This document shows positions 12,366 through 24,300 of a DNA stretch of 64,000 nt, one piece after another. Made by a program: the position numbers and the translations under genes. The stretch comes from Epiperipatus broadwayi (Eukaryota > Onychophora > Udeonychophora > Euonychophora > Peripatidae): positions 60,001 through 124,000 of the forward strand of contig JAQFVV010012423.1 of the NCBI GenBank assembly GCA_028023455.1, read 5' to 3'. Under the pieces are notes generated by a model. The model saw only the letters and a list, made by a program, of their open reading frames with translations. It was not told the DNA's origin and made no database searches. Within the stretch, counting starts at the first letter, position 1; every line of letters begins with the position of its first letter.

Positions 12366-15300
12366 GGAATTTATTTTCTGAAAAATAATTTTGAAATAAT
12401 TTATTGCAATCATAAATTTTTTATATTGCTATAGAAAAATTACTCTTAGTAATAAAATATATAGAAAAAGTTTTAATATTTATCATAATTCATAATAATC
12501 AATTGCTTATGGAAAATGACACTGTTTTTCCATTGTTTAAATTTGAGAAGAAAAAAAAAATCTTTAAAAATATGTCATTTAGAAAACAAAAAGAAGTTAT
12601 TAAAAATTAATCTTTCATGCTACTAAAATAAGTGCCAGCTTAGGAATGCCTATTGAATAATTATAAAATGATTTATCAAGCACTTGCATAATCTATTCGG
12701 TTTCCCACCAGTTTGAATGAAAGACAAAAAAAAATTATTGTTTTAGAATGAAGCTGCCAAAAATTAGGGGAAATGTTTAATGCAGATAATAAACTAAATG
12801 CTTTTTTTCTGCAAATTTTAATTCTTAGATATTTAAAATTAAGAAAGAGGGAGGCAAATAGTTGCATTTTTAGTTCCAGCATGATTTTTCATAACCATTT
12901 TTCAACGCGATTATCAAATTTTTTGTACTGTTTGAATTAGACCATGAACTTAATGAAGCTGCTCTCAATGTAAATTATCAAATGTTTTAATCAAAGATAT
13001 ATATTTATTGAGATCATTGATGAGCCATTTAAGTACAATTTCTCAGTATATGTTTTCTATATATCTACAGATTTTAAACTTATTTATGGAATAACTAAAT
13101 CTGAATATGTTACTACAATAATTCATATCAGATTCTCAAATAATTTTTTTTTTTTTAAACAAACTTGCAAAGATTGACTACTTTTTAAAATCAGTGCCAA
13201 AGCTGTTGGTCAGACAAAAGATGAGGTTTTGTTTTATTGTAATAACATATTCAAATTCTGAAATAAGTTTATATTCTTAGCATTGTATATTTAATAGCTA
13301 TAAATATTATATTTACAGGCCTATTAAAATTATTAAATACTTATAAAGTTTTATGCTTTGTTTATGATAAAATATTTAATCAACTTTATCAAAGCTAGCT
13401 TTTGTATATCTACTGGAATTGAAGTAGGTATATTTTAATAAATCCTCAGGAATAGTAATCTTATTAACTTAGATTTTAATAAATATGGATATTATGTTAA
13501 TAGGAAATGCATATTTTTTTATAAATGTCTCGGTAGCAATTATAAAAGTGATTAATAATTATCAACTAAAGTACATTTTAGAATAATGAGAATAGTTTTT
13601 TGCATTTATTTATTTGTTTATTTTGATTTTTACATAATTTCAAACATTGATTAATAAAAAGCTTTTGAAATAAATAATTGAGTTTTTTACTTAAATTTAG
13701 TTAGAATTACCAGTAATAAATTTAATTGATCTTTTTTTTTTCAGATACATTCATTTTTTTATAACTAGAAAAGTTATATCTAATCATCAAGGATCCAAAT
13801 CATTATTTGATTTAATTTGTCGCTGTTTGACAATTTCTTCCACACCATCTCCTTGTCCCTGCAATCCTAGATCACATTGGGTCGATTATAGTTTTTGTAA
13901 TACTATTATTAAAGATTTTGTACATTGTTTACCTGAAATTCAGATAACTTCAGCTTATAGAAGATTTCTTGAATTGATGCCATATAATGTTCATTTAAAA
14001 CAAAGGTAATTTATGATAATGTTCATTCGATATACATGATATAAAAATATGTAATGTTTGTGTATGTGCATTTTGTCAGATATATTGTTTATTATTTTTC
14101 TTTTTATACAAAAAGCTGAAGACAATCATGAAGTGATTCAAATTAGCATGAATAAATACAATTCATATTTATAAATTGCAATACTGTAAAGAAATATATT
14201 AATTTTACATTATTTACCACTTTTCCCATCTTCCTTACATCTATTCTTTTTGAAAATCTTAAAATCATTGCCCATTATGTAACGATCCGGAAAATGCGAC
14301 TTCACGTAATCTGCACTACGGGGCGCCATCTAGGCATATGAACCTAGAAAAATTTATAAAGTAGGCAGATACGTAAGTCAAAAAAAAAATTTTTTTTTTT
14401 TCCTTTTAAATTTTGCATCCGGTCGTTAGCCCATGTCACTAGCTCAGTGGAATAGCAGAGATTAAATAATATAAGATCTTATCTAATTAGATTTCAACAT
14501 TAAAAAATAAATAAAATAAGCCACTGCCAGTAATTAACATACAAACATTTATTTATGCACATATATATAAGATTTAAAATTATTTTAGTATTAGTTTACA
14601 TTTTAACATTTAACATTATTTTTAACTTTGATTTTGATTTTAATTTACCTTTAATTACTATTATATTCTAATTTTACATTTTAATTAAGTTCGCACAGAT
14701 GGGATTATAAAAGCTTGTTATAATAAGTTGCTATAGATCGGTTACATAGATTACACGGTTAAAAACATTCCAAAGTAAACATAAGCGATCAAAATATAAA
14801 ATTATTGATTACTGACAATTGCGGAGGGAAATTTATATGTAACCCAATAGTATTCACCATAAGATACTTGCATTGTCACCAATAACTTAAAAGACATCTG
14901 AATAAATACATTTTAGATACTCACCGTAAGGTATCATTATTTATCGAATGTCTATATATTTTGATCAAATATGAAAACGTAAAACATAGTTAACCGATAA
15001 ACAATCCATGCAAGCGTCTATAAACAACTTAAATTTAATGCATTTTTATTTAGGGTCGAGTATGAATACTACATAGATTTGCATTGAAATTAAAATATTC
15101 TATCCCTATTTAACCTTAGGCTAAAATTCGCAGTCAAACTGGCATCAATCCATCTGATACATCGATGTATTCAATGTAATACGAAATACGGCAGCACCAA
15201 AAGAATTAAGAAAAGACATTGACTCTCAATCAGATAGGAATATTACATCTATCTAACGAGAAGAACAATAAAAAAAAACTCCATAGAAAGGAACTGCGTT

Positions 15301-18300
15301 CTCCGTCTTATAATTCCTTCCATAGGCAAACGGGTGAGTGCGGCGTATATATAAACGATTCTGCCCGTAGCGAATCTCCGATTACATCTACTAACTACAT
15401 CAATATATCCAATCCATTGACCCAATCTAACAACGACATAAATAACCCAAGATTACCCTCCCCTAATATAACTTTACGAATCTATACAGCCATTCACGCC
15501 CGACTTAAGTTTAACATTTTTATAATTAATTTAACGGAAAACAAAAATCATAATAAAACTTAAAAGAACAAAAAATAAATAAATGGAAATGATTTTACAA
15601 AATAAATACATTAAATAAAATTATAACTAATAAATAAATAGTATCGGTCAGATAGAATAATATTGCAATTATTTAAATCTGGAAAGTTTTAATTTACTGT
15701 TCATAAATTTTAAAGTTCTTACGGTTATTTAAATAGTTCATCTTCATATATTCCTTGCCGTTTGAACGTGAATTCCCACGTCGTCCGAAGATTGGTATCC
15801 TGTTGGCCGATTTATTTATCCATCCGGAGATTTTTTAGTGTAGTTGGTCCTCAATGTAGAAACGATGGCTCATTTTTCTTCCTTTCTTAGCAGAACTGAA
15901 GGGATTGAAGCTGTGCGTCTTTTTCAATCCCCTCAGCACTAACACCTAGCTGTTACATCGTAATAATCATCAATAACTAGTCACTGATTAATAATTTCCA
16001 AATTTTCCTTTTATATTAATGTGAAGGATTGAATTTACATTACGTCACCGATGCGATGGTCCTTTCGCTGCGGTCCGATTCCATAGGGATTTCTTCTTAT
16101 TTGCTAACAGTTTCTATTGTTTTCTTATCTGACCGGTGTTTTACATTTAAATGCCGAAGGCTGGTTTACATTTAACTAATTAACAATCATTTCCATTTCT
16201 GATTAATTAACCTGTTTTCCAAATCAAAAATATATTTAAAGATATAATTTCATCTCCAAATCTTTTTAAAATTTAGTTTTAAAATACTTTTTCTTTAATA
16301 AAGTTTTATTTTAATAATTTTTCATTATCTGTGCGATTTAATTAATATATAAGAGTTTAAGATGATATTTAATTTCAATTTTTAATTCTTAAAGAAAATT
16401 TTTAAATGCGAACTTTTTAATTTACTTTCATGTTTAATAAATTTTAAAAAAAAACAAACAATGTAACGAACGTCTATGCTCGTTACAATTAGAAGATCCT
16501 ATACTTTATTGAGCATCATATAAATGAATGTAAATATATTATACTTTTTCACAGAAATGTGTAATTAATTATTTAATAATATAATGTATTTTTTTTATGT
16601 TAAAATTCTTAAACATCTAAATAGAATTTTCATTTGACAATATTTTTAAAAGAAAAGGCTTTATAAAGCCATATTTATCGCATAGCATTATTTCAGTTGT
16701 AAAACAAAGATAATGATGATTTAAATATATGTTTTAATAATGGTGAAATATAAATCTTAAAATGTGTTTCAATTATATATATATATATTGCAATACAGTA
16801 ATCAGCATATAATATATCAAGAATGTTAATGAAGTGAAACAGACTTTCTTTACTATTATATCATTAAGAGTTGCTATTTTTTTTATTCAGATTTTTAGTA
16901 TTCAGTTGAGTCTTTTTGACATTTTCATCTCATTTTCAAAACCGATAATGAGCATCATAATCAGATTTTAGTACATAAAACAATATTTTTATGATAAAAT
17001 GTTATCCAGGAAATATTTGTAATTGGATTCCATGTAGATTACAAAAGAAAAATTAAATATTTCATAAGTGAAGCCGAAAGAATTTTAAAATTAAAAATTG
17101 AAAGGAAGATATTGCTTTTTAGTAATGAAATTTTAAAATTAGTCTCATATTTTTAGAAATATTTAATCTTATATCAGAATTGCTATAAAAGACTTTTTAG
17201 ATTATAATTTTAATGACTCATTAGAGAGAAAAAAATCTCTTTATAGAAATGCAAGAAATATCAGAGCTCTTCTAATGCAAAGTAGCAGTTTTTATTAAAT
17301 AAATAAAAAAAAAAATCACAAGAAAAGATTAGTTACAATTTGAAATCATAATATGCGAAAGGCAAAATCTTTTTAGTATTTAACAGTCTGATATACATAA
17401 TATGAATGTAATATTTTGTCTATCCAGAAAAATTAAAGGCATTCTATTCAATTTGCTTAAATGTTGTGAATATTTTTCATGGTAAGATGTTTTTCCTATT
17501 TTAATGATTTGTTTTTACTGAGAACATTCTTTAAAAAACTAGTTTTATGGCTCACAGTTTTAGAAACTCAAATTATTATTATTTTTAACCATTATTTATC
17601 TCACTACAGGATAAAGTTTCCTTCAAGGTTAATTCTTGTCTCAAGAAATTTTAATTGTGTGTCTGTTATTATCTCTTCTAGAAGGTTGTTCAAGTCTTAA
17701 TTCTTTTATTGATGCGACTGGTATCTGTTTGTTCTATTATTCATTTATTTCTTCTGGGATTCCTCTCTATCTCTTCCTATTTCTCGGTGTCATTTGAGAT
17801 TATGCATTCAAATCTCAGATCTGTATTTAAGAACTGTACCAATGCATTTTTGAAAACCTTTTAAATGTATGCATTAAGTATTTCATCAAAGTTTAATTCT
17901 ATGATTATTGATTTGTAATTATTAACTTCTATTTTATTTGAAAAGTCATTGAACATTATATTTCTTGCTTTCTTGTGATAGCTCTTGTAACATTTGTTAT
18001 AGCTTTGGAACATTATTTACAAAAACAACCACAACATCTTCAAAATCTAGGTAACTCACATAATCACAATTTATTTTTATTCCTTTACCAACTCATTTTA
18101 ATTCACTGAATATTACTTAAAACTGTTATAAAAAGTTTTAAGACTGGAATTATCCTATCTTACATCCATATCATGTTAATCTTCTTTGTATCACCATTAA
18201 TCTAATTGTTATATCTATTTAATAAATCGTTTTCAGAATTCAATAGTATTCAGAATTAGATTTGTTGCTCTAAAGCTTTAATCATTGTGGCTTGAGGTTA

Positions 18301-21300
18301 TGACATTTTGTAAAAATAACTGATATGCTTATAGCTTTTTCCATTTACAAATGAAACATGTAGCTAACATTTTTGTTTATATTGATTCATAAAAAGCAAA
18401 TAATTCACTCTCTTATTATATAAAAAGTTGTAGTGGTTTAAATCAACTTCTGTGTTTGTACTCATTAGTAAATCAGAAGGGAAAAAAAAAATTTTAGTAG
18501 GTGATAAATTATACCGCAGCATATTTTAATATAATTTGTATTTAATGTTATATTAACATTTTATTCATAAACACCATCTTTGAAATTGTTAATATATTTT
18601 ACATTTAAGTTTAACTATATGCTGTTATGGAAATATTGCCAATAATTAATTTTCTAGATTTGTCTTAAATTTTTGAACCATACATTGTTTGAATGAATAA
18701 ACTGTAAAAGATTATAAAGGTGTCATGTGTGTGTGATATATATGTATAAAACATGACAAAAAATGCCTATAATTGTAGGTTGATTGTCTGAGTGTAAACA
18801 TGTCTTCATATATGTGTGTTATATTTTAACAGATTTTTGGAACATTTATATCATGCCAAAGATTACAGTGCAATATCTTCCTTGTGTAAAACCTTAGATG
18901 AGGAAACTAAAAGCTCCGCATTATGGCGCACGTAAGTTGATAAAATATGTGCATGTACAGTATATAATACAGGATGAACTGTATTCAAGATTGCTTTTTA
19001 TATTATTAATTATTAAATAGTATCAATATTCTTTATACGGTCACTTTTTTTAGCTATTTTGTAATAATTAAATATGAATAATGCCAATTTCTAATTTTAT
19101 TTAAAATATGTTATTATTTAGCATGTTTTTACTATAACTTAAGTTTTTTCTAATAGTTTGTAAGGATAATATAAAATAATGATAAAAAACTATGGACTTA
19201 GTTAGTTTATCGTTTCATTATTAATCATTCTTGTTTTTTAAATTTTCATATTGTTAGATCTAATGTCTTGGGTACAAAATTTGTAACTTTTTTTTTTTAT
19301 AATTCTATAAAATTGACGTAAAATCATATAAAGTCATTCCTAAGTTGCTTTTATAAGAGTCTAGGCTTCTATCAAACCTGCATTTGGACTGAAGGATATT
19401 TATTTTCTTCTAGGGCTGTTAGAGCAAAGATATTCAAAATAGACTTTCCTATGATATATTGTTAAACATGAAAAAGTAAAGATGAAATTGAAAAACTAAA
19501 CTCTATAAATATTCCACTTACAATTATATTTTACTATGACCAGAATTTTCCAAACAGAGCATCACATGACCTTGTTTTTTGATGAATGGTTTCTCCAAGC
19601 TTTGAAAGTTATAAATTCTAGAAAAATGTGTGTGACTTTTGTATAAGGATTTCCAAACTGCAGCCAGTAAGACAATTTTTTTTGGCTTGCTTTTTATGAA
19701 AGAAGTTTTATATATATAAACATAGGAAGAAATTAAATAATTGGAAAATACAATAATGTATTATATTCACAATATTTATTTCCTAAATTTTTTATTAGTT
19801 TTAAATTTGCAATAAAATATCACCCATTGTATTTGTATGATATATATTAACATTTTATTATATTTTTTTTGTTGTTTGTTGTTTTTTTTTTTTTTTTTAG
19901 TAAACCAAATAATTTTAAGAAACAACATATATAGTTTATAATTAATTTCAATTCACCAAAAATAGAAAATGGTTGCTAAATGATTATTTAATCAATTCTG
20001 ATTTTTAAACTTTTTTTTTTATAATAACAATAATAAATATACATTTCTCACATATATGTACTGGTATTTGAAAAATATAATTTGAAGTGACTTTCTAATA
20101 TAATTGACTTTTTGTAAATTTATTTACAAAAATGTATAATTAATAATTAATTATTATTATTTTTTTTTCCAAACATTTCATTCCTTTAGTAAATTATTTT
20201 CTCCTAAGTTTCATCATTTTGTATTATTTCTATTAGAAAAAATATATTGTACCAGTCACTTCTTACTTCTTTTGATCACCGAGGATGCTACTAAGTCACA
20301 AACTACCTACAGAAAGTGGGTTATTGATTTTTATGCTGGGTTTGGGAAAAGATAAGGGGGATTTAGATATAAAGGCCATAAAGAGTTGACAAAGATTATG
20401 TTGTGGAAATATGATGGAGCAGGTTATGGGAAAACATAGGGCAGGGAATGGAAAGGGAAGTGGCTAACAGGTATTCTATGGGCATAGTTGCTGAAAGTTT
20501 CCTGACTTCGTATAAGAAGTTACAGTGCATCACATTACAAAGTTAATCATGATGATGAATTCTACCCGCTAAATCCAGAGAGAGAAAAGAGATCTTTTAA
20601 CATTATTCAGACAATTGAGAAACGAACACAGACAAACATTAGCCAAAATAATTCTAAATAATTTTAAAGTTTATTAATTAAATTCAAAAAATAAATCCCA
20701 GAAACAAAAATATGAAAGTTGGACTTAAATTTTTCAACGGATTTATCAGAGAGGGTACAAGAGTATTGGCATCAAACACTAGATAGATAAGTTCGTTTTC
20801 TCACCTAAGAATTAAAAGGGATTTATGTCTTTCTGCTAGCGATTTATAAAAACAAATTCCAGTTTGCCTTTATTTAGAGATTTCAAAAGAAAAGCGATTT
20901 TGTTCGGAATACAATGAATCAGTGTGGAGCAACTTTTTTTACAATTCGGTAAAACCTTGTTACATATATATAAGAATGTCATTTACCCATAAATGACCAC
21001 ATTCAAGATAATCAAAGTTGATTCCGATACAAGAAAAAGAAAAGATTACAGTATTACGTAATCTGAAACAGGAAAAACAAAATCTCTACAAAGAAAAACA
21101 GAACAATATACTCGATAAACCATTAGCCAAAAGATTTGTGGTCTGAAGGAAACACAAACCAAGATTGTCTAAATTAATTATAATAAAAGGGGACAAGTGA
21201 AGTAAAAGAAAATTACTAATATCTGCCCAAGCATTTATCATGGGTTAGTAATATAAAAGAGAAAAACACTAAATATATAAAATAGAAGCTTGCAATACAC

Positions 21301-24300
21301 TCTCTGATAACTAAAATTAAAAATATGAAATCTTAAAACTAAGACTCCAATATACACTAAATAAAATACATAAGAAAATAACTGAAAATATTTAAACGAA
21401 TATGCAAAACTTATTATAAAGACAGGTTTCTTTTAAGATTAAACTGAAACTTTAAACAGAGATTTAAGCCCTGGTTATAATATGAAAACATTTGTTTACC
21501 TCTAGGCATAATGTTAGATCCAGCTGATTTCTTCCAACAGGATATGCGAAGTTCAGGTTTATATACAGTTCCTTGCGAAGACTTTGCTTTACATTTATAT
21601 GTTTGGGAGTTTGGAGACAATCTTTGGATCAGTTCTGAACTAGGTTTCTAGGTCATGTTCTTGAAGGCACAATTATGGAGCTCCGGGTTCGTCTTTGGGT
21701 TGATTTAGTGCTGCATGTTGTTAAGATTTCTCATGGCATAGCCCAGCAAGCCGCGAATAGTATTTGCAAAATATATCAGAAGTCGGGGAAAGAAATCTGA
21801 CTTCAGCTGTCTGCACTTTGGCGATCCATGTTGAGCAATTAGAACACAATCCGAATAAGAGTCACAATATGAAAAAGCAGGATAATCCTAACAAACAGAA
21901 TAATAATCAATCAAAAACCCAGGGCTATTTATGTGAACTGTTATCTCCCGCTTCATCTTTAATTAGTAGTTTTGACTAGGGTAAATCTCTATCTCCCGCT
22001 TTATCTTAATTACAAACAACATCTGACCAGGACTCTTATCTATTTCAAAATTAATTTTTAAAAAAATAAGTCACAGCTTTTATAATAAATTACAATCAAA
22101 AATAAAAGGAACTTTATCGCAATCAAAACTTATTAAAATTAAAATGCTTTTTACAAATAAATTAAAACTTTGCTTGCTTTTAATTACTGTAAAAAAACAA
22201 GCGTCCAAAGAAAATTATTTTAAGCTAAAATCTATTGAAAAAGTAAAATCACAGAATTTAAAAATATAAATGTGTATGCATGTTATTGCATGTACTCTTA
22301 ATACATAAAAAAAAAAAAAACATACAAAGCTTTTAAATAATTTTCTTTTAAAAACTTTATAAATATAAATGCTAGTTTTAATTTCGCGATGGTACTTTTG
22401 AAGCAGATAAATATATATAAATATAGCATTTTATTATTGTAATTTTAAGACATAACTAAATATTACTAGTATACCCACAATTATATAGATATTAAAGACT
22501 AGTATAGAAATGAATTTAAAAATATAATATGTGAAAACAAAATCAAAAATACTTTAGAATAAATGGCCACAATCTATACGCAAAATGGCCAGCATAGTTT
22601 TAGAAATACTGATTCTAATGTTATTACAAAAGACTGTTAAAGGCAAATGGATAGTTCTTGTTCTAATTGGATAAGATTTACTGGAACAATTTCATTAGCT
22701 ATGAATTGGGGTAAACTTGTTCTAATATTTTATGTCTAAAAATGATACATTACTTTCATACTTTGTTTTTATTTCAAATTGAATGTTATTTAATTTGAAA
22801 ATAATATGAGTGATACTTTATAATTAATCTTGTTAAGTGATGTATTGAAAAGCGGGTTTCACAGCAATTAAAGAGTTTCAACTAAGAAATGTCAATCGTT
22901 TTAGAACCAGAAGACATAGGAGATTTATATTTGTTTTGCAGCCACAATCTAAATACATATTATAGAGAAGAAAAAAAACATGTAATAATAATTTTATTAA
23001 CAATGTTTTATTTTTGTAGTTTTTTTAGTATTCAGATAGTTTTAAAAAAACTTAAATTTTTTTATTTTATTTCAAATTTATATATATATAATTTTATTAG
23101 CAGTAGACTACGTTGTGATTTTCCTAATGAATATTTTACATATTTAAATATAGTATTAATTTGATTTGTAAAAATACGTGTATTTATAATGTACAATTAA
23201 TTTTAATATTTACTGTTATTATATTTACTTGTTAATTTGTTTATAGGTTGTAGTTTTTTTTTTGACAAGCACTTAATTAGAAAATATGTAGTTGTATGGA
23301 AATTTTAATTACTTCATATATGTTTGTATAATTTAGTAATGAACAATTGAATACTTATTTTGAAACAAATTTTTCTAATCAAAAATTTTATTGACAGTTT
23401 TCAGTGAATACAATATTTTATTTATTTATATATGAAGAATTTGTTTTAAATACTGATAACTAAAAATGTTTAAATATATGCTACATATATTATTGATGTT
23501 ATTAGTGGCCCTGAAAATATTGAAGCTTTTATATAAACGATTTAAACACTAATAAATTGGATTATCAATAAAGAAACAAATAGAACCATAACATAGATTT
23601 ATAAGTGTTTAGAGGTAACAATTGTTTAATGTATCAATTAATCACATATATCAGTAATACATAAAATAACTAGTTTATTAAATCTTTTCTATATTGTAAT
23701 GAAAAGCTGTACAGTTATAAAAATGATATTGTAAAATATTGAATTGCTTTCTTAAGAACTTGTATTTTGCACTATCAATAAAAAACAAAATAGAACTATA
23801 ATTTTTTTAGATTTAAAAGTATCTAGAGGTAATAATTATTTAAAGTATAAATTACTTATAGTCACATATATTAAATAATACATAAAATAGCTAGTTTTAA
23901 ATCTTCTATATTTTTAATGAAAAGCTATATAGTTATAAAAATAATATTATGAAATACTGAATTGCTTTCTCAAAAACTTATAATTATAGAATATGATAGA
24001 AGATAAATTCTACATACATTAAATAAATTGAATATTAAATGTCTAACAACATCAAGAAAGGAAGAAGAATTAAAAATGGATGTCCATGCCTTTTTAAAAT
24101 AATATTCAATGACAGATTTAACATTTTATTTTTTATGGTCCTCCAAATGTAAATAAATTAATTAGTAATCCTAAAAATCGTATATTTAAAAAGAAAACTA
24201 TCAAATTATATATAGATGCAAAAAATTATACGTATGTGAATCAAGATATTCTCTAGAAAAAAGATGAAATGAAAACCAAGTACTATATAATCATGCAAAA

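Larger units (their letters stand above)
14006..18832 (+). other. Intron, 4,827 bp
   Basis: GTAATT donor and TTTTAACAG acceptor. It contains the LTR-like insertion (14278-16487) and the antisense RTE-like remnant (17440-18200). Bases 16490-17430 and 18210-18830 are AT-rich with nothing recognised. Confidence 0.8.
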
